A stretch of 64,000 nt of DNA from Desulfobacca acetoxidans DSM 11109 (GCF_000195295.1 NC_015388.1:1674001-1738000), one strand, 5' to 3'; positions 52,627 to 62,938 are shown, counted from the first letter of the stretch. Notes: generated by a model not told the origin, from the sequence alone. Translations and numbers: made by a program.

Positions 52627-53109
52627 TTACTTCTTATAGCCTATCTTCCTCAAGAGGTCGTACCGCCAGGCCTTTCCCGCCTCCTGTTCGACCCCCTTGG
52701 GAGTGAAGCCATCAATTACTCCCATAATACCCCGTCCTAGCGACGTTTCCGCTATGATCACCTGAACAGGGTTGGCAGTGGCGCAATGGATAGTACAGAC
52801 CTCCTGGCACATCTTGACGGCGTTGAGCATATTAATTGGAAAGGCATTGCGGATCAGGATGTTAAAGGTGTGTCCGGCCGCCAGTCTTTGGGCATTTTCC
52901 GTTGCTGCCGCTATCAGCTCAGGTTCATTGCCCTCAAACCGGATCAGGCATTCTCCCGAGGCTTCGCAAAAGGCCAGACCGAACTGCACTCCTCCACCGG
53001 AGGTGATGAGAATCTCATAAAGGTCTTCCACCGTCTTAATAAAATGGGCATGTCCCAAGATTAGATTGGCGGCTTCAGGTATCTGCAAATCAACAAGTTT
53101 AAATTCCAT
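52627..53109 (-). CDS. Adenosine-specific kinase-like protein (DUF355)
   Basis: A 160-residue protein of the PF04008 family, with LILGHAHFIKTVEDLYEILI near residue 16, GVQFGLAFCEASGECLIR near 40, and ATANPVQVIIAETSLGRGIM near 111. The archaeal member is described as an adenosine-specific kinase, but the role in bacteria is unclear. ATG 53109 chosen because AGGGTGCC precedes it and the family begins here. Confidence 0.85.
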   Translation of the reverse strand: MEFKLVDLQIPEAANLILGHAHFIKTVEDLYEILITSGGGVQFGLAFCEASGECLIRFEGNEPELIAAATENAQRLAAGHTFNILIRNAFPINMLNAVKMCQEVCTIHCATANPVQVIIAETSLGRGIMGVIDGFTPKGVEQEAGKAWRYDLLRKIGYKK

Positions 53110-53168
53110 AGCGGCACCCTGGCAACATGGTTGACACCATTTCACCCTCAAAGGTTGATTCTTAATTG

Positions 53169-53195
53169 TAGGGGCAAATCTGGTATTCGCCCCTA
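53169..53195. repeat. Hairpin TAGGGGC..GCCCCTA
   Basis: Arms TAGGGGC and GCCCCTA, extended by AAT and ATT inside, around CTGGT. Found between genes; a similar GTAGGGGCGAA word is common between bacterial genes in general. Confidence 0.6.
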
Positions 53196-53346
53196 ATCTC
53201 CTCTCCCGACACTCGGGAATAGTGCTATTATAAGCTTGTTAAATAAATGATTACAAGCGATAATTAACAGATAGAAAGAAAACCGGCGACGGTCGCATAT
53301 CCTATCGTGCCGGTGCCAATCCAACCTCCGGGTAAGGTTGCATCGT

Positions 53347-54411
53347 ATGGCTTTTAAATCCTTTCCACCGCCTGGGAGCCCACCCGGGGTCCTGGAGCAT
53401 CGGGCCGGTCGGCAGACTTATCCCTCCCGTCTGTGCCTGATCTGGTATGACGGGGACAGACTGGAAGAAAATGCCAATGCTAATGCGGAAGATTTCCTGA
53501 AATATCAGGATCGCGCCGGAATCCGATGGCTCCATCTGGAAGGCCTGGAGGATCTAACCCTCCTGCAGGATTTGGGGGCTCAATTGGGATTGCATGTATT
53601 GGCCCTGGAGGATGTCGTGGAAGGCCGGGCGCCAGTCAAAGTAGAGGACTATTCAGATTACCTTTTCATTGTCAGCCGGTTGCCGACCGATCTGGAAGAG
53701 TTTCAGGACGAGCAGATAAGTATATTTTTGGGGGCCGATTTTCTTTTGAGCGTCCAGGAGAGCCACATCGATCATTTTGCGATTATTAGAGAGCGGCTTC
53801 GCCATGGACAAGGTCAGATCCGCCAACATGGGGCGGACTACCTGGCCTATACCCTCCTCGATTTCGCCGTTGACTCCTGGTTCCCTATCCTGGGAAACCT
53901 CGGCGAGCGGCTTGATCAGATTGAGGATCGATTATTGAATGAACCGCTCGGCCAGCCAACTACCGAACTCCAAGGTCTCAGACGGCAGTTGCTGCGGGGG
54001 CGACGTCTGATGTGGCCCTTACGGGAAAGCATAAATTATCTCCTGCATCATGAAGGTGTTCTGATTTCCGAACGCTCTCGGATTTATCTCCGAGACTGCT
54101 ATGATCATACTTTCCAAATCATCGATCTGCTGGAAAATTATCGCGATATGGCTTCCGGCCTCATCGAGGTCTATCTGTCGAGCCTGAACACCCGGCTCAA
54201 TGAGGTCATGAAGGTACTCACGGTCATTGCTACGATCTTCATCCCCTTAAACTTTCTGGCCAGCCTCTATGGCATGAACTTCAAAACGAACGTCTCCTCT
54301 TGGAACATGCCGGAATTAAGCTGGCCTTTCGGCTATCCCTTTGCCCTGGGGCTGATGTTGATCGTGGCCCTGGCCATGGTCATATATTTTAAACGCAAGA
54401 AATGGATCTGA
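53347..54411 (+). CDS. corA: CorA-family magnesium/cobalt transporter
   Basis: A 354-residue protein with a large soluble N-domain, a long stalk helix, and two C-terminal membrane helices. The channel signature YGMNF is present near residue 314. CorA forms a pentameric Mg2+ channel. ATG 53347 follows AAGG; a TTG at 53338 is an alternative. It touches the next gene (TGATG). No Mg2+ riboswitch is evident in the 185-bp leader. Confidence 0.92.
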   Translation: MAFKSFPPPGSPPGVLEHRAGRQTYPSRLCLIWYDGDRLEENANANAEDFLKYQDRAGIRWLHLEGLEDLTLLQDLGAQLGLHVLALEDVVEGRAPVKVEDYSDYLFIVSRLPTDLEEFQDEQISIFLGADFLLSVQESHIDHFAIIRERLRHGQGQIRQHGADYLAYTLLDFAVDSWFPILGNLGERLDQIEDRLLNEPLGQPTTELQGLRRQLLRGRRLMWPLRESINYLLHHEGVLISERSRIYLRDCYDHTFQIIDLLENYRDMASGLIEVYLSSLNTRLNEVMKVLTVIATIFIPLNFLASLYGMNFKTNVSSWNMPELSWPFGYPFALGLMLIVALAMVIYFKRKKWI

Positions 54412-55532
54412 TGAAGATGTTAGCATTTTGGAAATTAATAGCCCTTATATGTGCTGTATCTTGGTTTACCCCGGCGGCGGCAGAGGAGATTGCCATCGGC
54501 TGCTACATACCCATTACCGGATCGGCCGCGGCCATGGGCCAGGTTGTCTGGAAAGGCATCCAAACGGCCCGAAGACTGAAGCCTCAGGTGCTGGGTCAAA
54601 AAATCAGTCTTAAATTGGTGGATACTAAAAGCGACCGGATCGAGGCCGCCAACGCCGTCAGCCGCCTGATTGAGAAAGACAAGGTGGTGGCGATTATCGG
54701 AGAAGTCATCAGCGGCGACACCCTGGCCGGAACGCCCATCGCCGAGCGTTTGGCCGTTCCCAACCTCACGCCAACAGCCACCAATCCTCTGGTGACGCAG
54801 AACCGGCAATACGCCTTCCGGGTCTGTTTCGTAGATACGCAGCAGGGACGGGCAGCGGCCCGATTTGCCAGAGAATATCTCAAGGTTCAGAAAGTGGCGG
54901 TTATCATCGATCAGGGGCAGGACTATTGCGTCGGTCTGGCCGCCTTTTTCATGGAGGAATTCCAAAAACTGGGCGGACAGATCGTCGCCAAGACCTTTAT
55001 CCAAACCGGCGACCAGGATTTTTCGGCCCAGATTTCCGCTATCAAGCCTACAGCCCCGGATCTGGTCTATGCCCCCAATTATTACGCCGAAGATGCCCTG
55101 TTGGCCAGGCAGATGCGGGAACTTGGCTTTGCCGCGCCCATCCTCACAGGCGATGGCGCCCAGGTGAGCGATCTTATCGCTATCGGCGGGGCGGCAGTGG
55201 AGGGGTTGTACCTGACGGCCCATTTCCATCGGGAGGCGGTGAATACGCCTTTAGCCCAGGAATTCATTAAGGCCTATGAAGCCGAAACCAAGAGCGAAAT
55301 CGGTGCCTTTGCCGCCTTGGGAGGGGACTGTTATTTCCTGCTGCGGGACGCTTTAGAGCGGGCCCAGACCACCAAAGGCCCGAAGCTGCGGCAGGCGTTG
55401 GCCCAGACCAAGAATTTCCCCGGAGTCTCGGGCCTTATCACCATGGGGCCGGATAACAATCCTATCAAAGAGGTAAATATCTTAAAGGTGCAGGGTGGTA
55501 AGTTTGTCTATGTAACGAAGTTGGCGCCTTAA
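54411..55532 (+). CDS. Periplasmic binding protein of the branched-chain amino acid type
   Basis: A 373-residue LivJ/LivK-type binding protein with signal peptide ending in PAAAEE, then IAIGCYIPITGSAAAMGQ. VNLIEKDKVVAIIGEV-like lobes and PTATNPLVTQNRQYAFRVCF follow. It would bind a small polar solute for an ABC transporter, but no liv permease or ATPase genes are adjacent, so it is an orphan or a sensor. Start could also be ATG 54402 or 54417. Confidence 0.87.
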   Translation: MKMLAFWKLIALICAVSWFTPAAAEEIAIGCYIPITGSAAAMGQVVWKGIQTARRLKPQVLGQKISLKLVDTKSDRIEAANAVSRLIEKDKVVAIIGEVISGDTLAGTPIAERLAVPNLTPTATNPLVTQNRQYAFRVCFVDTQQGRAAARFAREYLKVQKVAVIIDQGQDYCVGLAAFFMEEFQKLGGQIVAKTFIQTGDQDFSAQISAIKPTAPDLVYAPNYYAEDALLARQMRELGFAAPILTGDGAQVSDLIAIGGAAVEGLYLTAHFHREAVNTPLAQEFIKAYEAETKSEIGAFAALGGDCYFLLRDALERAQTTKGPKLRQALAQTKNFPGVSGLITMGPDNNPIKEVNILKVQGGKFVYVTKLAP

Positions 55533-55653
55533 GGTGAGTAAGGAAAAGGCGGAAATGTCAGCCGTTGCCAGAAAGACATAAAAGATTAGCGCTACTATTT
55601 TAAAATCTTGGAGCATGCCATTGCTCACCGAGTAAAATAATTAAATCCAAACA

Positions 55654-58101
55654 ATGAGAAACTTATTTGACCCCATGGAAAGCCGCGTCGTACATGTCAA
55701 CATCGAAGATGAAATTCGCAAGTCGTATTTAGAATACGCCCTGTCGGTCATTATTGGCCGGGCCCTGCCGGATGTCCGGGACGGCCTGAAGCCGGTACAC
55801 CGCCGGATTCTCTTTGCCATGTCCGAGGCCGGCAACGATTATAATAAGCCTTATAAGAAATCGGCCCGTATTGTGGGCGATGTCATCGGTAAGTATCACC
55901 CCCACGGTGACACCGCCGTTTATGACGCCATCGTGCGCATGGCCCAGGACTTCTCCCTGCGCTATCCGCTGGTGGACGGCCAGGGCAACTTCGGCTCCAT
56001 CGACGGCGACGCCCCGGCGGCGATGCGCTACACCGAAGTGCGTATGACCCGGCTGGCCGGTGAGCTGCTCCTGGACCTGGACAAAGAGACGGTAGATTTT
56101 ATACCCAACTACGACGGCTCTATGCAAGAGCCCCTGGTGCTGCCAGCCCGGGCGCCCAACCTCTTGATCAACGGTTCTTCCGGCATCGCCGTGGGGATGG
56201 CCACCAACATCCCGCCGCACAATCTGGCGGAGGTCTGCAACGCCCTGCTGGCTTTTATTAAAAATCCCCAGATAAGTTTGGCCGAACTCATGGCCATTAT
56301 GCCGGGGCCGGACTTCCCCACGGCCGGGTTTATTTACGGGTCCGATGGCATTGCCGAAGCCTACCGGACCGGCAAAGGATTGATCCGCCTCCGGGCCCGC
56401 ACCTTCCTCGAACAGAGAGGCGGCCGGGAATACATTATCATCAACGAACTGCCTTATCAGGTCAATAAGGTAAAACTGATTGAACGCATTGTTGAATTGG
56501 TGAAGGATAAAAAGATTGAAGGCATCACCGACATCCGGGATGAATCCGACCGTGAAGGGATGCGGGTAGTGATCCAGCTCCGTAAGGATGAACTGGCTCA
56601 ACCCATTCTCAACCAACTTTTTGCCCACACCAATATGCAGGTCACCTACGGCATCAATTTAGTTGCCATCGTCAACAACCGCCCGGAACTGCTCTCCCTC
56701 AAAGACCTGCTGACCGAATTTCTAAAGCATCGCCGGGAGGTTATCGTCCGGCGCACCCTCTATGAACTGCGTAAAGCCGAGGAACGGGCTCATATTCTGG
56801 CCGGTTTGAAGATTGCCCTGGATCACTTGGATCAGATTATTGCCCTGATCCGCTCGGCCGCCAGCCCGTCTACCGCCCGGAGCCAGCTCGTGGAGCGGTT
56901 TACTCTGACCGAAGTCCAGGCCCAGGCGATCTTGGAGATGCGGCTGCAGCGGCTGACCGGATTGGAGCGTCAGAAGATTATTGACGAATACGAGCAACTC
57001 CTGAAAGATATCGCTCGGTTTAAAGAAATTCTGGCCAACGAGGCATTGGTTTATCAGTTGATTGAAGCAGATCTGATCGACCTGCGCGACCGCTACGGCG
57101 ACCCACGGCGGACCGAGATCATCCCCGAGACCGCCGAGCTAACCCTCGAGGACCTGATTCCTGATGAAGATATGGTTGTGACTGTCTCGCACCAGGGCTA
57201 CATCAAACGCAATCCCCTGAACCTGTACCGCAGCCAGCGCCGGGGGGGTAAAGGGCGGACCGGGATGAGCATCAAGGAAGATGATTTCGTCTCCCAGCTC
57301 TATATAGCCTCAACCCATAATTATTTCTTGGTATTTAGTAACCTGGGCAGAATTTATTGGCTGAAGGTGCACGAGATTCCCGTGGGCAGTCCGAGCGCCC
57401 GGGGCAAGGCCATAGTCAATCTGCTTAATTTCGGTTCACAGGAGAAGCTGACCACCATATTGCCAATACGCGAATTTGTCCCTGAACATTACCTGGTCAT
57501 GGCCACCAAACGGGGGATTATTAAGAAAACCGAACTGATGAACTTCAGCCGGCCCCGCTCCGGCGGACTCATCGCCTGTACCCTGGATGAAGGAGATGAA
57601 CTGGTCAGCGTAGCCCTGACCGACGGTAATAAGGAGGTTTTTCTGGGCACCAGCCTGGGTAAAATCATTCGATTTGCCGAGCAGGACGTCAGAGATATGG
57701 GACGGTCGGCCCGCGGCGTCAGAGGTATGACGGTGGCAGAGGATGACTGTATTGTGGGTATGGAGATTTTAAGTGCCGAAGGGGCCATTCTTACCGTTAC
57801 GGCCAACGGTTACGGCAAACGCACCCGGCACGAAGAATATCGCCTGCAAAAGCGAGGGGGCTCGGGTCTCCTGGCTCTGCGTATCACTGACCGCAACGGC
57901 CCGGTAGTTGGCATTATCCAGGTTACGGAAGACGATGAGATTATGCTTATTACCGATCGCGGCAAGATCATCCGGTTGCCGGTGACCGGTATTTCTCTGA
58001 TCGGCAGGGTTACCCAAGGCGTCAAATTGATCGATACTGAACCAGAGGAGCGGGTAGTGAGCATCGCCCGCCTGGCGGAGAAGGGCGATGAAGGAGAGTA
58101 A
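55654..58101 (+). CDS. gyrA: DNA gyrase subunit A
   Basis: GyrA is the breakage-reunion subunit of gyrase. The 815-residue product carries [19 protein letters not shown] near residue 33, the catalytic Tyr in [11 protein letters not shown] near 123, and a C-terminal beta-pinwheel with the GyrA box QRRGGKG near residue 528, which marks gyrase and not topoisomerase IV. gyrB is elsewhere. The 3' end overlaps gpsA by 14 bp. Confidence 0.97.
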   Translation: MRNLFDPMESRVVHVNIEDEIRKSYLEYALSVIIGRALPDVRDGLKPVHRRILFAMSEAGNDYNKPYKKSARIVGDVIGKYHPHGDTAVYDAIVRMAQDFSLRYPLVDGQGNFGSIDGDAPAAMRYTEVRMTRLAGELLLDLDKETVDFIPNYDGSMQEPLVLPARAPNLLINGSSGIAVGMATNIPPHNLAEVCNALLAFIKNPQISLAELMAIMPGPDFPTAGFIYGSDGIAEAYRTGKGLIRLRARTFLEQRGGREYIIINELPYQVNKVKLIERIVELVKDKKIEGITDIRDESDREGMRVVIQLRKDELAQPILNQLFAHTNMQVTYGINLVAIVNNRPELLSLKDLLTEFLKHRREVIVRRTLYELRKAEERAHILAGLKIALDHLDQIIALIRSAASPSTARSQLVERFTLTEVQAQAILEMRLQRLTGLERQKIIDEYEQLLKDIARFKEILANEALVYQLIEADLIDLRDRYGDPRRTEIIPETAELTLEDLIPDEDMVVTVSHQGYIKRNPLNLYRSQRRGGKGRTGMSIKEDDFVSQLYIASTHNYFLVFSNLGRIYWLKVHEIPVGSPSARGKAIVNLLNFGSQEKLTTILPIREFVPEHYLVMATKRGIIKKTELMNFSRPRSGGLIACTLDEGDELVSVALTDGNKEVFLGTSLGKIIRFAEQDVRDMGRSARGVRGMTVAEDDCIVGMEILSAEGAILTVTANGYGKRTRHEEYRLQKRGGSGLLALRITDRNGPVVGIIQVTEDDEIMLITDRGKIIRLPVTGISLIGRVTQGVKLIDTEPEERVVSIARLAEKGDEGE

Positions 58102-59137
58102 CTCGCACCTGGCCTTGGACTCCACACCTGTTGCGGTCATTGGCGCCGGAAGCTGGGGGACTGCCCTGGCGCATCACTTGGGGCGGCATGGACGTGAGGT
58201 CCGCCTCTGGGTCTATGAACCGGAACTGCTGGCCATCCTCTGCCAGAAACGGGAAAATACCTTTTTTCTACCGGGAGTCAAGCTCTCCTCCCACCTGAGC
58301 TTTTTCGGCGAGGCCGCGGAAGCCGTGCGAGGGGCGCCGGTGGTAATCATGGCAGCGCCGTCTCATGTCTTCCGCCAGGTTTTAGGCTTATTGCAGTCGG
58401 CTGCCAGTCCCGAAGTTGTCTTTGTCAGCGCTACCAAAGGGATAGAAAATGAGACGCTACTTACCATGGAAGGCGTGGTGCGAGAGGTTTTGGGTCCCGA
58501 ACGTTCTTATGCCATTCTTTCCGGTCCTAGTTTTGCCAGAGAGGTGGTCCAGAATCAGCCTACCGTGGTAACGGTAGCCAGCCGCCAGCGGTCGGTGGCG
58601 AAATTAGTCCAGCGCCTCTTCTCCACTCCGACGTTTCGCGTCTATACTACCTTCGACGTTACTGGCGTTGAGTTGGGTGGAGCGTTGAAAAACATCATGG
58701 CCCTTGGGGCTGGTATACTGGAAGGTCTGGGTCTGGGGGCCAACCCGAGGGCAGCATTAATTACCCGTGGGCTGGCCGAAATAGCCCGGCTGGGGGTGCG
58801 ATTGGGCGCCAACCCCATGACTCTGTCAGGTTTATCAGGGTTAGGCGATCTGGTGTTAACCTGTACCAGCAGCCAATCCCGCAATTATCAGGTCGGCGTG
58901 CAGTTGGGCGCCGGTAAACGATTACCCGATATCCTAGCCGAAATGAAGATGGTGGCGGAGGGCGTCAAAAACGCCGCCGCGGCGTATTTTCTGGCCCAAA
59001 AACTCGGGGTGGAGATGCCCATCGTCGAACAGGTATATCGTATTCTGTATGAAAACCATTCACCCCGAGAGGCGGTTCGCATCCTCATGACCCGAGCCTT
59101 AAAGGATGAAATCGACGCCTTGGCGGAAAGTTGGTAA
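58088..59137 (+). CDS. gpsA: Glycerol-3-phosphate dehydrogenase [NAD(P)+]
   Basis: GpsA makes sn-glycerol-3-phosphate for phospholipids. The 349-residue product has the Rossmann motif [16 protein letters not shown] near residue 17, SGPSFAREV near 147, [20 protein letters not shown] near 198 and [13 protein letters not shown] near 248. The ATG lies inside gyrA, so translation may be coupled. Confidence 0.96.
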   Translation: MKESNSHLALDSTPVAVIGAGSWGTALAHHLGRHGREVRLWVYEPELLAILCQKRENTFFLPGVKLSSHLSFFGEAAEAVRGAPVVIMAAPSHVFRQVLGLLQSAASPEVVFVSATKGIENETLLTMEGVVREVLGPERSYAILSGPSFAREVVQNQPTVVTVASRQRSVAKLVQRLFSTPTFRVYTTFDVTGVELGGALKNIMALGAGILEGLGLGANPRAALITRGLAEIARLGVRLGANPMTLSGLSGLGDLVLTCTSSQSRNYQVGVQLGAGKRLPDILAEMKMVAEGVKNAAAAYFLAQKLGVEMPIVEQVYRILYENHSPREAVRILMTRALKDEIDALAESW

Positions 59138-59175
59138 GCCGACCCGAATACATTACTGTTATCTGAACTGATTGA

Positions 59176-59571
59176 ATGATTATGCCAACCAATCATCGAC
59201 CGGTGTTTCGTTGTCAGCTTTGCGGAGAGTGTTGTGAAGGCCGCGGCGGTATCTTGCCTACAGCAATCGAGATCGAAATCATCGCCCGCTTTCTGAAGAT
59301 GTCGGTACGGCAGTTCAAAAAGACATATCTCGAAAGCACGCCGCTCGGTCTGACTGTAAAAAATAAAACTGCCGGCGGTTGTATCTTTAATGATCAAGGT
59401 TGCTGCCAGATTCATCCGGTGAAACCCAGAATCTGCCGCAACTGGCCGTTTTTGCCGGCGATTCTGCTGCATGAAAATGAGTTCGAAGCCGCCAAATCGG
59501 TCTGTCCCGGTTTTGATCCGGACTGCCGATATGAGGATTTTTTATGGTGGTGGCGGAAACATATTATTTAG
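59176..59571 (+). CDS. YkgJ-family cysteine cluster protein
   Basis: A 131-residue zinc or iron-chelate protein of the CxxCxxxCC family (UPF0153/YkgJ): FRCQLCGECCEGRGGI near residue 13, then CIFNDQGCCQIH near 71 and RICRNWPF. The function of the family is uncertain. It ends with an extra Cys pair (VCPGFDPDC). It lies 38 bp after gpsA and may belong to the same transcript. Confidence 0.85.
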   Translation: MIMPTNHRPVFRCQLCGECCEGRGGILPTAIEIEIIARFLKMSVRQFKKTYLESTPLGLTVKNKTAGGCIFNDQGCCQIHPVKPRICRNWPFLPAILLHENEFEAAKSVCPGFDPDCRYEDFLWWWRKHII

Positions 59572-59604
59572 CTGAAACGTGCAGCAGTCAACATTGAAGG
59601 GTGA

Positions 59605-59636
59605 TACCGGTAGCACGGGTATTTTAGCCTATGCAG
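59605..59636 (-). repeat. CAGGCT-type palindromic repeat, decayed
   Basis: ACCGGTAGCACGGGTATTTT then AGCCTATGCAGAA, reverse orientation. Confidence 0.6.
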
Positions 59637-59648
59637 AAATTATTTTAA

Positions 59649-59738
59649 TATACAAATTGGCATGTTCTGGTGATCATAACCAAGCATGAAAACAGAACCG
59701 TGGCGGCTGCTCCCAATAATGCTTTTTCTGCTCACCAC
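59649..59738 (+). repeat. Dispersed ~80-bp repeat, copy C
   Basis: Matches copy A (4159-4235) in inverted orientation and copy B (4336-4378) in direct orientation. Includes CATGTTCTGGTGATCATAAC, GAAAACAGAACCGTGGCGG and ATAATGCTTTTTCTGCTCAC. Confidence 0.8.
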
Positions 59739-59916
59739 GCACTGTTTTCATATACATTTTTTCTCATCGACCATGTTAAACATCAGCTGCGGCCATGGGC
59801 CGCCCTATCCCATTATCAATAATTTATTGGCAATTTACTCATAGAACGGGCCGCGCCCGCCGTCTTTAAGATTACTGTGTTCATACAACCACCGAGAAAG
59901 CGATAGAGCAAAACCG

Positions 59917-61833
59917 ATGACCAAGCCACAACCGCCATTATATATTACTACTCCGATCTATTATGTGAATGCCGAACCCCATATCGGCCATGCCTACACC
60001 ACAGTGTTGGCCGACACCCTGGCTCGCTTCCACCGGCTGATGGGGGCGGAAACGCGTTTCCAAACCGGGACGGATGAGCATGGGGAAAAAGTAGTGGAGG
60101 CGGCCCGGGCACGAGGAATTCCGGTTAAAGACTATGTGGATCAGATCAGCGGCAGGTTCCGGGGAACATGGGATCAGATGCAGATCAGCTATGATCATTT
60201 TATCCGAACCACTGATCCCCTGCATATCCAAGTAGTGCAATATGTGCTGAATAAGGTTAATTCCCAGGGAGATATCTATTTCAGCGAATATGCTGGGCAT
60301 TACTGCTACGGCTGTGAGCGCTTCGTGCTGGAGCGGGAGTTGGTGGATGGCAAATGTCCTGATCATCAGGTCAAACCGACCTACGTCAAGGAAGGCAATT
60401 ACTTTTTTCGCATGAGCCGCTATCAGGACTGGCTTATCGAGTATATCCAAACTCATACCGATTTTATCCGTCCGGAACGCTACCGCAATGAAGTTTTGTC
60501 GTTTTTGAAAGAACCGCTGGAAGACTTGTGCATTTCAAGGCCCCGGGCCCGGGTGCAATGGGGTATCCCGCTGCCGTTTGATGACAACTATGTCACGTAT
60601 GTCTGGTTCGATGCCCTGATCAATTACCTTACAGGCTTGGGGTATCCCGATCAGGCGCTTGTCAAAAAATTCTGGCCTGCCTGTCAGCATCTCATTGCCA
60701 AGGATATCCTCAAACCCCATGGCATCTATTGGCCTACCATCTTGAAGGCCACAGGTCTGGAGCCATATCACCATCTCAACGTACATGGATATTGGCAGAT
60801 CGGCCAGGGTAAGATGTCCAAAACCCTGGGGAACGTGGTAGAGCCGCAGAGGTTGGTGAAGCAATACGGATTGGATCAGGTGCGCTATTTCTTCCTGCGG
60901 GAGATGGTCTACGGTCTGGACGCCGTGTTCAGCGAAGACGCCCTAGTTGGCCGGATCAACGCGGATCTGGCCAATGATCTGGGCAACCTTTTCTCCCGCA
61001 GTCTGGCTATGGTCTTCAAGTATCGTCAGGGGGTGGTGCCGGAGGCGGGTCCTTATGAGTCTGCCGACGAGGAACTCAGATCTCTGGCCGAGATGGTGCG
61101 TGACGATTATTTAGGGTATCTTCCGGAGCTGGAGTTCCATAAAGCGCTCCAGCGATTATGGGAGCTTATCGGTGAAATCAACCGCTATATCGTGGTCATG
61201 GAACCCTGGAAGCTCTTCAAAATCCAGGAACAGCAGCGCCTTAATACCGTGCTCTACACCATTTTGGAGGGGTTGCGGTGGGTGACCGTGATGTTAAGGC
61301 CGCTACTGCCGGCCAGTGCTGACCGTATGCGGGAACAATTGGGTCTGAGTCCGGATACCTGGGACTCAGGATTGTTCGAGCTCCTCACCTGGGGGAGACT
61401 GCCGACAGGAGTTCAACTCATCAAGGGTGCCCCCCTGTTCCCCAGATTGGAAACGTTGGAAATCAAATCAGTCAGCGGGGGCGAGGCCGTTTTCCCAATT
61501 CAGCCGTTCAAACCCCAGGTGGAGCTGGCCGTCTTTCAACAGCTCGATCTGCGAGTGGGGCGGATCATCGCGGCGGCGAAAATTCCCAAATCTGATAAAT
61601 TGTTAAAATTAAGTGTGGATATTGGTGAGGTACGGCAGGTCGTAGCAGGTATTGCCCAGCATTACGAGCCGGCCGAGATCATCGGCAGACAGGTGATCAT
61701 CGTGGCCAACCTTAAACCCACCAAGCTCATGGGAATTGAATCTCAGGGCATGGTCCTGGCGGCCAAAAGCGAAGGACGTCTCCTTCTCCTCAGTCCGGAA
61801 AAAGATGTTATTCCAGGATCATCGGTCTCATAG
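59917..61833 (+). CDS. metG: Methionyl-tRNA synthetase
   Basis: Charges tRNA-Met. The 638-residue product has the class I HIGH motif EPHIGHAYTT near residue 20, a zinc knuckle-type CYGCERF..GKCPDHQ near 130-153, GKMSKTLGN (KMSKS site) near 300, and a C-terminal tRNA-binding domain from about 535 (LDLRVGRIIAAAKIP). Length and order of domains are normal. The stop codon lies inside the next gene. Confidence 0.97.
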   Translation: MTKPQPPLYITTPIYYVNAEPHIGHAYTTVLADTLARFHRLMGAETRFQTGTDEHGEKVVEAARARGIPVKDYVDQISGRFRGTWDQMQISYDHFIRTTDPLHIQVVQYVLNKVNSQGDIYFSEYAGHYCYGCERFVLERELVDGKCPDHQVKPTYVKEGNYFFRMSRYQDWLIEYIQTHTDFIRPERYRNEVLSFLKEPLEDLCISRPRARVQWGIPLPFDDNYVTYVWFDALINYLTGLGYPDQALVKKFWPACQHLIAKDILKPHGIYWPTILKATGLEPYHHLNVHGYWQIGQGKMSKTLGNVVEPQRLVKQYGLDQVRYFFLREMVYGLDAVFSEDALVGRINADLANDLGNLFSRSLAMVFKYRQGVVPEAGPYESADEELRSLAEMVRDDYLGYLPELEFHKALQRLWELIGEINRYIVVMEPWKLFKIQEQQRLNTVLYTILEGLRWVTVMLRPLLPASADRMREQLGLSPDTWDSGLFELLTWGRLPTGVQLIKGAPLFPRLETLEIKSVSGGEAVFPIQPFKPQVELAVFQQLDLRVGRIIAAAKIPKSDKLLKLSVDIGEVRQVVAGIAQHYEPAEIIGRQVIIVANLKPTKLMGIESQGMVLAAKSEGRLLLLSPEKDVIPGSSVS

Positions 61834-62371
61834 CATTTGTCTCTATTGTCTGGTAGGACTCCTGGTGCTGGTATTGGCTGACTGCGCCGGGGAGCGTCCC
61901 AAACCCGAGCCGGCGCCGGTAGGTGCCGCTCCCCCCTCAGCTAAGCGTCTCCGAGAGGCCATCAGTTATTACCTGGGCACCAACTATAAATATGGCGGCG
62001 CCAGCAAGGATGGGGTAGACTGCTCAGGCTTTGTCATGAAGGTATATGAGCGGGCAGGGATGAAGGTGCCCCGGACTTCAGAACTCCAATTCGAGAGCGG
62101 TGAACCGATTCCCAAGGATGCCCTGCAGTATGGCGATCTCGTCTTTTTCAATAAATACTGCCAGAGCAAATATTCCCATGTTAAAGCCAGCATCTTCTCG
62201 GGATGGTTCAGCCGCGAGGCGCAACCCTGCCACGTCGGCATCTATATCGGCAACGGGCGCTTCATTCATGCCTCCGCCAGCCAGGGCGGCGTGGCTATCA
62301 GTAACCTGAACCAGGATGCCTGGAAACGCTCCCTCATCGGTGTTCGCAGATATCTGCCGGATGACAGTTGA
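61805..62371 (+). CDS. NlpC/P60 cell-wall hydrolase, probable lipoprotein
   Basis: A 188-residue protein from ATG 61805, which overlaps the metG end by 29 bp in another frame. A hydrophobic N-terminus (LYCLVGLLVLVLADCAG) precedes a possible lipobox, though Asp before the Cys is atypical. The catalytic domain has YKYGGASKDGVDCSGFVMKV near residue 60 with the nucleophile Cys, and CHVGIYIGNGRFIHA near 142 with the His. It probably cleaves peptidoglycan stem peptides. Confidence 0.87.
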   Translation: MLFQDHRSHSICLYCLVGLLVLVLADCAGERPKPEPAPVGAAPPSAKRLREAISYYLGTNYKYGGASKDGVDCSGFVMKVYERAGMKVPRTSELQFESGEPIPKDALQYGDLVFFNKYCQSKYSHVKASIFSGWFSREAQPCHVGIYIGNGRFIHASASQGGVAISNLNQDAWKRSLIGVRRYLPDDS

Positions 62372-62449
62372 CCTCAGGGTATAATCGACTTGCTATCCAG
62401 GGAAATAGGTTTCAAGTTGATAAGACAATAACCTCTGCACAGTGGCGTA

Positions 62450-62476
62450 GGGTAGGAAAGCGAAGCGCCTCCCGCC
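62450..62476 (+). repeat. GGCGGGAGG repeat, copy near 62.4 kb
   Basis: GGGTAGGAAAGCGAAGCGCC then TCCCGCC; inverted match to 42532-42560. Preceded by CTCTGCACAG, which resembles the start of the CAGGCT family. Confidence 0.6.
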
Positions 62477-62536
62477 TTCTGGGATGCTAAAAAATAAGCA
62501 ACCTTGGGAGATTACCCGCCTAGATCAACTGCAGAG

Positions 62537-62938
62537 ATGATAACTATGGAAGTTTGCCAGGAACATATCGATTTTTGGCGTTGCCGTCGGGCCGCACAGA
62601 AGCTTTATAACCAGCGGTTGGAACAGTCGGCGCGCTCTGAGGTGAAGCAGATTGTCCGACTGCTTATCGCAGAATTCGGGGCAGAGAAAATTATCCTGTT
62701 CGGTTCCCTGGCCAAAGGTAGCTTCCGAGTCGGGTCGGATATAGATTTAGCGGTAGAAGGCCTTCCTGCCGACAGGTTATTTTCTGCCCTGGGTGCGGTC
62801 AATCGTTTAAGCCGCGCCTGGATTGATTTAAAACCCCTGGAAGATCTGGAGCCTCATTTTAAAAATCGGATATTAAATACCGGGGAGGTGCTATATGCGC
62901 GAGATCTCAAGCGATGCCTTACGGGAAATGGCGAATGA
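62537..62938 (+). CDS. MNT-type nucleotidyltransferase (antitoxin)
   Basis: A 133-residue protein with the minimal nucleotidyltransferase motif ILFGSLAKGSFRVGSDIDLA near residue 53 and a second acidic position in WIDLKPLED near 95. MNT proteins neutralise HEPN toxins, sometimes by AMPylation. It overlaps the HepT-like gene by 44 bp, as in many such pairs. Start could be ATG 62537 or 62546. Confidence 0.85.
   Translation: MITMEVCQEHIDFWRCRRAAQKLYNQRLEQSARSEVKQIVRLLIAEFGAEKIILFGSLAKGSFRVGSDIDLAVEGLPADRLFSALGAVNRLSRAWIDLKPLEDLEPHFKNRILNTGEVLYARDLKRCLTGNGE

Larger units (their letters stand above)
59572..59916. other. Gap with two repeat elements before metG
   Basis: Holds a CAGGCT-type repeat and the second copy of the ~80-bp dispersed element, both listed. 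The remaining 160 bp before metG show no features. Confidence 0.6.

Noticed and set aside
53282-53346. Possible riboswitch in the corA leader
   Set aside because: A short CCGGC/GCCGG stem is present, but I could not match it to the Mg2+ M-box, the fluoride or the cobalamin consensus.
54435-55229. A 264-codon open frame opposite the binding-protein gene
   Set aside because: Antisense shadow; the plus-strand gene has a signal peptide and a full family match.
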